A stretch of DNA of 64,000 nt, taken from assembly GCF_965363235.1 (NCBI RefSeq), contig NC_134840.1:97848416-97912415 (forward strand), read 5' to 3'. Source of the stretch: Mytilus galloprovincialis. Taxonomy: Eukaryota > Mollusca > Bivalvia > Mytilida > Mytilidae. The notes beneath the pieces were generated by a model. That model ran no database searches. It saw only the letters and a list, made by a program, of their open reading frames with translations, and was not told the DNA's origin. This document shows positions 12,901-22,800 of this stretch, one piece after another. The position numbers were made by a program, and so were the translations under genes. Numbering within the stretch: position 1 is the first letter of the stretch; every line of letters starts with the position of its first letter.

Positions 12901-14021
12901 ATTCTGGTTTTACTGATAAATATTTGATATTTGGAGACAAAACGCATGTCAGGTATATAATATAGTAAGCCTGGTATCTTTGAATCATATGATAGTTTAT
13001 GTAGCAACTAGCAGTAGCAAGTGCTTGTGATATCAAAACAGAACAGATACAAGTTTCAAACAAGCTAGAATGAAAAGAAAGGCAAGCAGCATGCTTTATA
13101 ACAGGCGACTACAGAACTACAAATGTAGAGAAGATGGCTGCATAACAAACATGCTTACAAAATTAGAGCTACAGGAACTACAATTGAGACACATGAGCCA
13201 AAAGCTTATATTTTTGTACAAGGTGGTTGAGGGGCTGGTACATGCTATTGATCCAGGTGACTTCCTCAAATCAGCAAGACCAAGACGAACCATCACAGCT
13301 AAAAAGTTTGACAACTATCAAGACAAGAACATACATGTAGTTGAAAAACAAGTGAGGAACAATACCAGGTGTTTTAACATTCCTACTGGTAAAACACCGC
13401 AACATTCAAATTCATTCTTTGTGTCAACAGACAATAGTAAATTGGAACCATCTAGAAGACACTATTGTTCGCCCAACAAGTGTAGAGAGCTTTAAATATG
13501 CTCTCGCAAAACGTCAATAAATCGACGGCGCCTTCACTCTCGTAGTATAAAAGCCTGAATTTGTAGCTACAACGTACCTTGTCCAAGTAATTATGACGTC
13601 TGGCAAGGCTATTTTAATTTTTTTCTGGGACGCCTTCCTAGCCTTGCCAGACGTCATAATTATTTGGACTACAACGTACCCATAAAGATACAGATATAAA
13701 ACCATGCTGACAGTCAGCTAATTTAGTTGTGGTGATGACCATTTTGAGGGCATAGTCTTTTTTATCAATTTGTTTATTTACAATTTTCTCTTTAACTTAT
13801 TCTTGGCAATGGATATAATGCATCAAAACATTGCCTTACTCTTGAATTGTTGGAGGATGCACCACTATTTTGTCAAGCTCCTTTTTCAACGCCTCTGCAT
13901 CGTCGGTTAATTCTTCGGCTGTTTTGCCTTCATCTTCTTCTCCTAGTTCATCTTCATCTTTATCTGGATCGGGGGTCTTTGTATCTTCACTCGGTAAAGC
14001 GAATTCGTCCTCCGAAGCCAT
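962..14021 (-). CDS. DRC7: Dynein regulatory complex subunit 7 (DRC7/CCDC135), 5' part, 11 exons
   Basis: This gene encodes a subunit of the nexin-dynein regulatory complex of motile cilia and flagella. Coding exons on the minus strand are 14021-13840, 12724-12553, 11929-11804, 11183-10989, 10244-10086, 9053-8835, 8637-8524, 5038-4945, 4355-4227, 3817-3689 and 1194-962. All introns are GT-AG and the phases join to 584 codons without a stop. The N-terminus is acidic. Residues about 61-160 carry the family block NPINECGTEKFVCTTIRPTQ. Exon 4 has the transglutaminase-like block KGNCFEYSTLLCSLL (Cys about 178) and exon 6 has RIHSWVLVLSGKREVPESFF. Exon 5 is a charged helical insert, and exons 9-11 hold HGKKVKLYKRAKLEKFAHYL and DRDDFLYYKHIDF. 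Human DRC7 is about 874 aa, so roughly a third lies past base 1. The start is the first ATG of exon 1 (MASEDEFALPSE). Identification is from remembered family sequence. Confidence 0.93.
1584..2212. mobile_element. TTAA-flanked MITE, TIR GGGCATACGATACAGTT
   Basis: A 629-bp element in DRC7 intron 10. It begins TTAA-GGGCATACGATACAGTT and ends with the inverse AACTGTATCGTATGCCC-TTAA, a 17-bp perfect terminal inverted repeat. TTAA at both ends fits the target preference of piggyBac-like transposons. No coding capacity is visible, so it is non-autonomous. Confidence 0.85.
2224..2504. mobile_element. TTAA-flanked MITE, GGTGGTACC family, copy 1
   Basis: About 280 bp, bounded by TTAA-GGTGGTACC and GGTACCACC-TTAA. 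The interior includes ACACTACAGGGAGATAACTC. The same family occurs in the opposite orientation at 21409-21689 and 59281-59562. This copy sits only 11 bp from the end of the preceding TTAA element, in DRC7 intron 10. Confidence 0.88.
3155..3541. mobile_element. TTAA-flanked MITE, GGATGTTTGCT family
   Basis: A 387-bp element with ends TTAAGGATGTTTGCTCCTCT and AGAGTAGCGAACATCCTTAA. These are imperfect inverted repeats flanked by or including TTAA. There is no ORF. It is the third TTAA-type element in DRC7 intron 10, so more than half of that intron is transposon-derived. The outer GGATGT is shared with the element at 60580. Confidence 0.8.
5039..8523. other. DRC7 intron 7, mostly unannotated
   Basis: This 3.5-kb intron is very AT-rich. 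I see a ~91-bp tandem duplication at 5686-5866 and repeat fragments near 8130-8440, where the block TTGATCTGTGTTTGGTGGTA recurs at about 8252 and 8402. I found no convincing exon or RNA gene in the rest. Confidence 0.6.
5686..5866. repeat. ~91-bp direct tandem duplication
   Basis: Two adjacent copies, each starting near ATGCATTTTTGTTATT and containing AGCATGCTCGTATTATT and TTTTTTCTCTCAAAAA, lie at about 5686-5772 and 5777-5866. They differ at several positions. The block lies in DRC7 intron 7 with no coding potential. Confidence 0.7.
9245..9805. repeat. Tandemly duplicated palindromic repeat
   Basis: Two ~290-bp copies of one unit lie in DRC7 intron 5, and each carries an inverted-repeat core. 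The first core, 9391-9535, pairs CAATTACTGTCTTTTGTTTC with its inverse ending AAAAGACAGTGATTG. The second, 9683-9800, has the same arms but has lost most of the centre, which in the first copy is TTCGGCCGTCGGCCTCAGTG. The unit is a foldback, MITE-like sequence. Confidence 0.7.
11184..12552. other. DRC7 introns 2 and 3, around exon 3
   Basis: Apart from coding exon 3 (11929-11804) this stretch is AT-rich intron. I see no repeat family, RNA gene or extra exon in it. Confidence 0.5.
13073..13520 (+). mobile_element. LINE remnant, C-terminal end of reverse transcriptase ORF
   Basis: Translation shows an end-of-ORF pattern typical of CR1/Jockey-like non-LTR elements: LELQELQLRHMSQKLIFLYK, then AIDPGDFLKSARPRR, then NSFFV. 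After a frameshift near 13430 it continues WNHLEDTIV and TSVESFKYALAKRQ and stops at about 13520. The element is 5'-truncated and frameshifted, hence dead. It lies antisense in DRC7 intron 1. The clade assignment is tentative. Confidence 0.72.
13578..13669. mobile_element. Small foldback MITE with 10-bp target duplication
   Basis: Inverted arms of ~30 bp begin GTCCAAGTAATTATGACGTC and end with the inverse of GTCCAAATAATTATGACGTC, around a short centre. The direct repeat TACAACGTAC flanks it at 13568-13577 and 13670-13679. A 9-10-bp duplication is typical of Mutator-like transposons, so a MULE relationship is inferred. It lies in DRC7 intron 1. Confidence 0.75.
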
Positions 14022-14039
14022 GATTTTACAAACGAGACG

Positions 14040-14774
14040 AACAACTCATTATTTAAACACAATACGCGCTCATAGCAACAAACTCTCTTTGAAATATAGT
14101 GCATCGACAATATAAAAATTATTATCGCTCAGAAATAAGTTATGTATGTAATGCTAGTCGAAATTTAAAGCATAACGAATCAAAGTATTTAAATTGAATA
14201 AAGTACTTCTGAAAACCATAAAATAATTAGTTGCTAATTAAAGATAGTCGCGCATTAATCTATAAATTTACTTCCGCTAATTCTTTACAGTTATTTCCCT
14301 TGTTTTAGTTACAAAGTTAGCTTTCAAAAAAAAGCTTGACATAGTTCTGATCTCAAATATTACAAATCAGAAAATTTTAATAGGACTTAGTCCAGGGACG
14401 CAGTTGTCTTTTTAATATTTAGGAAAACAATTGTATATAATTTTAAATAAAAAAAAAATCTAAATATTTTAGATTAAAACCACTACTCTTAAATTTTAAA
14501 GTTATCTATTTTTAATTTTTATGAACATGATGTGAATAGTGCAAAATTGTTTAATTTTGTTAAATTCTTAGTTGGTGTTCGTTATTATACTGTTTTGTGA
14601 GCTTCATCTTTTTTCATTACTCTGGAGTTCAGCATTTTTGTTAATACTTTTTTTATCAGTTTGTTTTTGTAATTACCTCTGAAGATCTATTATAAAAACG
14701 AAAGAAATGATAAAAAAAAAACACTTCTTATAACTACCAAAATTATACTTTTTACCGGGTTTGTAATAACATAA
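14040..14774. other. DRC7 upstream region
   Basis: This is DNA just upstream of the DRC7 start codon and presumably holds its promoter and 5' UTR, but no clear TATA or initiator can be assigned. A short fragment near 14580-14690 (TGGAGTTCAGCATTTTTGTT) matches the 3' end of the dispersed repeat at 19449 and 38585. Nothing else is recognised. Confidence 0.4.
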
Positions 14775-16510
14775 GGTAGCACTCCACAGAAAATAAAATT
14801 AACAAGAGTGCACACACTGAAATGTCTTGCCTTCTTTACTAATCATTGATATTATGTTGATAGTCCTAAGTACAAAGCTTGATTACAACTGTCACATCAA
14901 CTTAACATTAACCAAGATAGCCAAAGAAAGACCAATGAACCATGAAAATGAGGTCAAGGTCAGATGAACCATGCCAGGCAGACATGTACAGCTAACAATG
15001 CTTCCATACAACAAATATAATTGACCTATTACTTATAGTTTAAGAAAAATAGACCAAAACACAAAAACTTAACACTGTGCAATGAACCGTGCAATTGAGG
15101 TTATGGTCAAATAAAACCTGCAGGACTGACATATAGATCATAATATATTTCCATACACCAGATATAGTTGACTGTTGGCATATAATATCAGATAAAAAGA
15201 CCAAAACTAAAAAACTTAACTTTGACCACTGAACCATGAAAATGAGGTCAAGGTCAGATGACATCTGCCCGCTTGACATGTACACCTTACAACCATTCCA
15301 TACAACAAATGTAGTAGACCTATTGCATAAAGTATGAGAAAAACAGACCAAAACACAAAAACTTAACTATAACCACTGAACCATGAAAATGAGGTCAAGG
15401 TCAGATGACACCTGCCAGTTGGACATGTACAACTTCCAGTCCTTCCATACACCAAATATACTAGCCCTATTACTTATAGTATCTGAGATATGGACTTGAC
15501 CACCAAAACTTAACCTTGTTCACTGATCCATGAAATGAGGTCGAGGTCAAGTGAAAACTGTCTGACTTGCATGAGGACCTTGCAAGGTACGCACATACCA
15601 AATATAGTTATCCTATTACTTATAATAAGAGAGAATTCAACATTACAAAAATTTTGAACTTTTTTTTCAGGTGGTCACTGAACCATGAAAATGAGATCAA
15701 GGACATTGGACATGTGACTGACGGAAACTTCGTAACATGAGGCATCTATATACAAAGTATGAAGCATCCAGGTCTTTCACCTTCTAAAATATAAACCTTT
15801 TAAGAAGTTAGCTAACGCCACCGCCGTAGCTGCCGTAGCCGCTGCCGGATCACTATCCCTATATCGAGCTTTCTGCAACAAAAGTTGCAGGCTCGACAAA
15901 AATGAGCCACAAAATGTTTTATCTTCTCCTATTCCTGGATTTCTAATACATTAACCTAACTGTTTGTGTTGTACATGTGCATATGTATGTAATCGGTATC
16001 TGCCATAGATTTGATTTTCACAAGTTAAAATGGTGAAAAATAATTTCTTTTCTGCATTTATTTACCATAAAATATTGCAAAAAGGGGGGTGAACATGTCA
16101 CATATTCACCCAAAATTTGGATCAAACTAGAATTTCAATGCCTTTGAGTGATACCTTTTTAGAAACTGTTGAAATTAATCTTCCTAATGATAAAATAAAA
16201 AATGGGTGTCTTTCGCCTCATTTTTTAGTAAAATCCAATCACAAAGTTTGTGCGATAAAAAGTTGGAGAAAAAAATTACAATAATTGCTGGACCAATGTA
16301 TGGTATGGACATGCAAATACGGACTGTCATACAGAAAACAGCCTATATTACATACATGACATGACCTTGATGTTCATATAAACCCAATACAAAGGCTATT
16401 TTAATACTCAGCTATCCAAAAATGAATTTTATTGCACACTAGCTCTCATATCTGAAAAATCCACAGGGGCCAAAATGCGAAACTACACACTTAACTGTGG
16501 AGTGCAACCT
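14775..16510. mobile_element. Inverted-repeat element with AGGTWGCACTCCACAG ends, carrying a nested repeat
   Basis: The left end AGGTAGCACTCCACAG (14775) is matched in inverse by CTGTGGAGTGCAACCT ending at 16510, a 16-bp TIR with one mismatch. Between them sits a complete tandem-core repeat (14802-15899), so the outer element appears to have been invaded. No ORF is visible. The family is not identified. Confidence 0.6.
14802..15899 (+). repeat. Tandem-core dispersed repeat (family A), copy 1
   Basis: It starts AACAAGAGTGCACACACTGA followed by TGTCTTGCC. The core has about six units of ~146 bp around the phrase ATGAGGTCAAGGTCAGATG (for example near 14948, 15243 and 15388). It then has a GCC/GTA-rich stretch at about 15818-15848 and ends in a hairpin, TCGAGCTTTCTGCAAC / GTTGCAGGCTCGA, at 15864-15896. 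This layout resembles the tandem-core 'pearl'-like elements of bivalves (inference). Long open frames on the minus strand are by-products of the repeats. Confidence 0.8.
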
Positions 16511-17396
16511 AAACAATACAATGGGTGCCACATGTGGAGTAGGAACTGATTACCTTTCAGGAGCACCTGAGATTACCCAGTTATCACTTCATTTCAGCCA
16601 TGTTTTGTTGGTATCTGATGATATGTGTAGGTAGAGTGTGAAGCTCTCTGTATGCAAACACATAGAAAACATTCCTTTACGGGTTTGTTGGTGGTGTGTT
16701 GCAAGGTAAAACTTCAGCCAATTTTATTTTCATGTGTAGCCCTTCATCCTGGTCATCTTACCTTATAGAACCTTTGTTATTTGGTTCTCATCTTGATTAT
16801 ACATGAATTGTTTCTAGACAGTTAACAGTTAAGCAAGCAACAATCAATTAATCTGACATGATTTTTCTTGGCTGGAAAATGTACATTAATCATCAATAAT
16901 CTATGTTACAGACTTTGAGCACCTCAACATTTTTTATGTTCTATATCAAGATACTGCTTCTCATTTTATCATCTGGGTTTTGTAAATGTAACATTTTAAA
17001 GGGACACTGAGCTTATAAAGTACCATATACATGTATTTAATCAACTTTTCTTATTGGTCTTTGTTTTGGAGCAATGTCCAAATGTGACTTCATAGATTTC
17101 CCCATCCAAGACTAGGATTACTTAAGGGGGAGAAGATGATGGGTTTTGTTGTGTAAAATGAACAATAACACAGAAAATTTCAGTCAGGAAGGAAATCTTA
17201 TCATGATGCAATATAAAATATTTTAAAATCTAGAGCATTTGACCTCTATGACTAATACAACCAATGCATTTCACTGTTAAACTTAAATTGATGAGCCTTT
17301 ATAATGAAGGTCATATTACGAAGTGTGATAAAGATTGTGAGTGATAAAAAAAAAACATTAAAGGGTCACTAGCTACGAGATACCTAAACAAGGGTG
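16511..17396. other. Intergenic, one repeat scrap
   Basis: Bases 16520-16700 contain GGGTGCCACATGTGGAGTAG and CAGGAGCACCTGAGATTACC, which I recognise as a common bivalve dispersed-repeat phrase. The remainder shows no gene or repeat I can name. Confidence 0.4.
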
Positions 17397-18669
17397 CACA
17401 CGCTGAAATGTCTCGCCTTCTTTACTAATCATTGATATTATAATGATAGTTCTTAATATAAAGCTTTATTACAACTGTCATATAAACTTAACATTAACCA
17501 AGAAAACTAAACATTGACCAATGAACCATGAAAATGAGGTAAAGGTCAGATGAACCATGCCAGGCAGGCATGTACAGCTAACAATTCTTCCATAAAACAA
17601 ATATAGTTGACCTATTGCTTATAGTTTAAGAAAAACAGACCCAACACAAAAACTTAACACTGAGCAATGAACCAAGAAAATGAGGTCAAGGTCAAATAAA
17701 CCTGCACGACTGATATATAGATCATAAAATATTTGCATACACCAAATATATTTGACCTATTGCATATAGTATTAGAAAAAAAGACCAAAACTCAAAAACT
17801 TAATTTTGACTACTAAACCATGAAAATGAGGTCAGGGTCAGATCTTACCTGCCAGCTAGACATGTACACCTTACAATCATTCCATTCACCAAATAAAGTA
17901 GACCTATTATATACAGTATAAGAAAAACAGACCAAAACACAAAAACTTAACTATAACCACTGAAGTTGACTGAACCATGAAAATGAGGTCAAGGTCAGAT
18001 GACACCTGCCAGTTGGACATGTACACCTTACAGTGCTTCCATACACCGAATATACTAGACCTATTGCTTATAGCATCTGAGATATGGACTTGACCACCAA
18101 AACTTAACCTTGTTTACTGATCCATGAAACGAGGTTGAGGTCAAGTGAAAACTGTCTGGCGGGCATGAGGACCTTGCAAGGTAGGCATATGCCAAATACA
18201 GTTATTCTATTACTGAAAATTCAGAAATTAATGTGAGGTTTTTATTATTGCGAAAAATGCGACAGAGTTGTAAACGCAATAATTTAAACTTGCATTTTGA
18301 AATGTTTTATATGAATTAAACAGGATTTTTCTCAAAATCACAAAAAATAAAAATCGCATTTAAGTCTAAAATGACAAAATCACAATTATAAATGCATGCA
18401 ATAATTTCTGAATTTACAGTACTTATAATAAGAGAGAATTGAACATTGCATTCAAGTAGTCACTGAACCATGAAAATGAGGTCAAGGACAACATGTGACT
18501 GACGGAAACTTTGTATCATGAGGCATCTATATACAAAGTCTGAAGCATCCAGGTCTTCCACCTTCTAAAATATAAAGCTTTTAAGAAGTAAGCTAAAGCC
18601 ACTCCCGCTGCCACCAGATCACTATCCCTATGTCGAGCTTTCTGCAACAAATATCGCAGGCTCGACAAA
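17397..18669 (+). repeat. Tandem-core dispersed repeat (family A), copy 2
   Basis: Same layout as the copy at 14802: head AGGGTGCACACGCTGAAATG, ~146-bp core units with ATGAGGTCAAGGTCAGATG, and the terminal hairpin GTCGAGCTTTCTGCAAC / GCAGGCTCGAC. It is interrupted by a TA-flanked MITE at 18213-18419. Confidence 0.8.
18213..18419. mobile_element. TA-flanked (Tc1/mariner-type) MITE nested in family A
   Basis: A 207-bp element with TIRs CTGAAAATTCAGAAATTA and TAATTTCTGAATTTACAG. Removing it and one TA restores the repeat copy found uninterrupted at 14802 (…CTATTA-CTTATAATAAG). A second copy of the MITE is at 53939-54141. TA duplication plus size fits a mariner-type MITE. Confidence 0.85.
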
Positions 18670-19448
18670 CATTGATTTCTGATTTTTTTGTCCAATCATT
18701 AATGAAAATGAAATAGTGAAAAAAAATAATTCAATTTAAGCAGCCAGTATAGTTCTATTTTGTCAAAATAAGCGTTGAAAACTTCGATGATGAGTTATTT
18801 ACTTGCAAGTAAATAAATCGACTTCATTGAATTTGTATTAATGCGAACTTCAATTTAACCCCTTAGATAGAGATGGATTACACATGATTGATGTGTGTTA
18901 GGTTACTGAAAGAAAAGAATGTCAACTTTAAAAGTGAAACAAAGGTAAATCATTTAATTGACGGATTCAATCAACAAAAAAATCATTCTTTTACAGATAA
19001 AATTGAAAATTAACTTATTTTTTAACCAAAAACATGAAATCAAAGAGACATAGAAAAATCCATTTGCACGAGGACCATGTCTATTTATATCAATGTTTAT
19101 GTTTATATCGTGTTATGTGACCGTTGGTTGTGCCCCTTTAATCCAATTTCCAAAATTTTAATCTATTTAGCTGTGCTCTCGTGCTTTGGCCTGTTCAGAT
19201 GAAAAACCAGAGAACATTGTTCATCCAATTATGGTGCGGACCTGATACTATCGGAAGAAAAAACCATTAGACCTTTGGCTCAATGACATCATTTAACATA
19301 ATAAACATGTATAACATAAACAATACTAGACCAAAAAGATATATAGAGAATATTCTATGGCTTTTTCAATATCACACCTGTATCAATGCAAAACACTAAT
19401 ATAATCCCAAGGCCTCATGTTTTTTGTATATGTTTGTTTGTGTTGAGA
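18670..19448. other. Intergenic DNA 3' of kanadaptin
   Basis: No gene is visible. A fragment at about 18918-19005 (GTCAACTTTAAAAGTGAAAC) resembles the one at 44185-44270, so it is an unnamed dispersed repeat. Confidence 0.4.
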
Positions 19449-19752
19449 TTGTAACACAGTGATGACTGCTGTAACCATATTTTGACTATTTTACCAATTA
19501 TGTCTGTTTTGTTCACACATCGTTTTAAAAATAATGGAATTTGATACGACTGTCATAAAAGTGAGAGGTTTAGTGCTATAAAACCAGGTTCAATCCACCA
19601 TTTTCTACATTTGAAAATGCCTGTACCAATTCAGAAATATGACAGTTGTTGTCCATTTGTTTGATGTGTTTTATCCCTTGATTTTGCCATTTGATTAGGT
19701 ACTTTCCGTTTTGAATTTTCCTCAGAGTTCAGTATTTTTGTTATATTACTTT
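19449..19752 (+). repeat. Dispersed repeat family B, copy 1
   Basis: A ~300-bp sequence containing GAGAGGTTTAGTGCTATAAA, ACCAGGTTCAATCCACCATT and a 3' end GAGTTCAGTATTTTTGTTAT. A second copy lies at 38585-38908. Its size and dispersion suggest a SINE or LINE 3' tail, but I cannot assign a family. Confidence 0.7.
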
Positions 19753-19821
19753 TTAGCAAACAAAAGGCTCCAGGATAATATATCTTAAGCAAAATAATAA
19801 ATTATATATTTTACAAAAATA

Positions 19822-19827
19822 TTTATT
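19822..19827 (-). terminator. Polyadenylation signal AATAAA of kanadaptin
   Basis: AATAAA on the minus strand lies about 18 nt after the kanadaptin stop codon (19848-19846). It would give a very short 3' UTR. This rests on the signal alone, and no cleavage site is proven. Confidence 0.5.
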
Positions 19828-19845
19828 AAAAATCAATAACAAATT

Positions 19846-22800
19846 TTAGTAGCCCAACTTTGCATTTAAGCTTGTTTTTCCATCTCCTGACTGATCTGAA
19901 AAAGAAAGAAGAGGAAATTTAATATTCCTGTCTATCATGTCTCAAAATAACTAAAAGGACATTTTTACTTTAAATTCAGGGATAAATGGGAATTTTTTTT
20001 TTAGACATATACCAAATATACTCAATATTTCTATCCTTTGAACAAACATACAACAATTTTTTATTCAAAAGATAGATTTCGGTAAAATTATTTGGAATAT
20101 CATCTTAACAGGGATTTTGTTTTCAAACTTTTTATTCCATATGTATACCTGTCCTTTATGTAACACTTTTCAACCACTTATAGGTCTTGTTAATTTGTCT
20201 ATTCATTTTTTTTAAATTAACTAGAAAAACTGTAATCATTCTACCAAATTCAAACCAATCATCTGATATTAATTCTAAAACAAGAATGTGTCCCTAGTAC
20301 ACAGATGTCCCATCCACACTAAAAATTAAATTAAATTAACTAGAAAAACTGTAATCATTCTACCAAATTCAAACCAATCATCTGATATTAATTCTAAAAC
20401 AAGAATGTGTCCCTAGTACACAGATGTCCCATCCACACTATCATTTTCTATGTTCAGTGGACCATGAAAATGGGGTAATAGCTCTAATTTGGCATTAAAA
20501 TTAGAAAGATCATATCATAGGGACCATGTATACTAAGTTTCAAGTTGATTGGACTTCACCTTCATTAAAAACTACCTCGACCAGAAACTTTAACCTGAAG
20601 CAGGACAGACGGGTGGATGAACGGACAAACAAAGGAATGAACAAACAAACGAACGAACGAACGAACGATCAGACAGACACACAGACCAGAAAACATAATG
20701 CCCATAAATGGGGCATAAAAAAGGGTAGGTGAACAGTGGCATTATGCAGTGAAAAAATCTAGAAAATTCACCAAAAAATTAACATGGGTTTTACCATAAT
20801 CATTCCAAACAGACATAAAAAAAACCTATAAAATAAAAAAATTACCTGATGGAGGCACCCACGTAGCATAATCTGGGTCTGTAGAATTATAGTCACCAGT
20901 TATCTTCCCCTAGTAAATAAAAAATTTAAACATTATTTTTCAAACTTGTGTTAAAAATATGTCATAGTTTTCCTAATTTGTAAACATTTAATGTATGTGA
21001 TGCAAGTTCATTTGTAAAACCTCTTGCTATAAAAGTGCAGTTAGATAATTGCAATATTATTGATTTCAAAAATATACCATCGTTAAAATACCATACTTCA
21101 AAAGTAACTGAACTTGCAAACTACCCAAACTTAGAAGTGCTTAAACAAACTATGAAAATAAGGAGATGATGTATTATTGCCAATTAGACAACTTTTTTAA
21201 TTTATCATATTTTACTGAAATCTGTACATTTGTTAGTTGAAAAACATCAAGTACCGGTACCTTATCCCTGCCTCGTTAACATTAGTAAATAACATATTTA
21301 TACAGGTGTTAGTTTTTGTTAGTATTATACATACAATTTTCCATATTTGAAAAAATGATATACCATATCAGTAATATCAAGAAAAGAAGTTTACCATTTA
21401 GACAACTATTAAGGTGGTACCCAACACCTTCACTAAAATTAATTTTGCTTGTTTAATTTTCATAAAATTTGGACAAAGTATTTACTTTGACCCTTTGACA
21501 AAAATATAAAAATTTCAAAAAATTTGAACCAACCAATTTATCAGAAAAATTACACTGGTTATATAGCAGTTTGACAAATACTAATTTTGATCATTGAGAA
21601 GCTTAATATTCCCTTTACAACATAACGTAATTAAAACGTTTAGCTGATTTTACAGAGTTATCTCCCTGTAGTGTTAGGTACCACCTTAATAATTAAGAAA
21701 AAGCGAAACCCAACGTCCACGGCTTCCCTCTTCATCTTCACACAATTACTATCATTGTTTTCATAGAACATTGCAAGGTTCATGTTCGGAACCAAATCGA
21801 AATATATTGGTTTCACTAATGTTTTGCAATAATTATATCACATAATCTATAATTATGTTTATAAAGAGATAGATTCCTTCTGATAAGAAATTATCAGGTT
21901 TGTATTATATATGCTATTTATAAATTTTATATGTTTGCAATCAATCCTTGAATAAAAGTGACACCTAACATCCACGTATTCCATTAGACTTTCAATTGCT
22001 TTTAATCAATCCAATTAGGATTGATTAAAAGCAATTGAAAGTCTAGTAATACTAGCATCATGTGATCAATATTTTGTAATTTAATTACAATAAAGTACTT
22101 ATAGTATGTATACGGAGTCTTCCGAATAAGATTTTTTGCTATCGGAATTCAGATTGATGTTGGAATACGTGGATGTTAGGTGTCACTTTTATTCAAAGAG
22201 TTCTAATGAAGATATCAGCAATGAAAGATAACCGTATGGCCTTCAACAGTGAGAACAAAAAAATGGTGACTTTGCTTATGTAGAAGAACTCTAAAAACAA
22301 AAGCATAAGGTAAATTATGTTGCTTCTTTAATCATTATTCAGTTTCCAGTGAGTTTTGGGATTAGAATAGATCTGCTTTTTTATACTGATAGTTTGATAA
22401 TTGCTCGTATTACAAATACATATCACTGATTATAATTAATCTCCATTTAGTTTTATAAACTTACTTCAGTATTTACAGTCTGTTGTTTTGGGTATTTTTT
22501 CTTCTGTTTATCTTTGGTCTGTTTCTGTTTAGATTGCAATGCATTCATGTCATTATCTCCCTTGTTTGTAAATTTGGGATTATCTCCCCCTGAAGATGGA
22601 TCTTTTAACCTTTCAAATTCTTCCTTAGATTCCTGTGAAATTTCCATTGGTTCTTGTTCCCTATCATTTTGTTTTGTTTTATTGTCTTTTTGAATTGAAT
22701 TAAGTGATTTATCTTGAGTAGTTTTGGTGTCGTCTGCGTCTCCTTGAAGTCTTGATGACGGATCTTCGCGTGGAAATTTACCACTTGGTTCCTCATCTTC

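Noticed and set aside
15040-15351. 103-codon minus-strand frame
   Set aside because: It lies wholly within the tandem core of repeat family A and recurs in other copies (56831-57224). Its residues repeat with the DNA unit.
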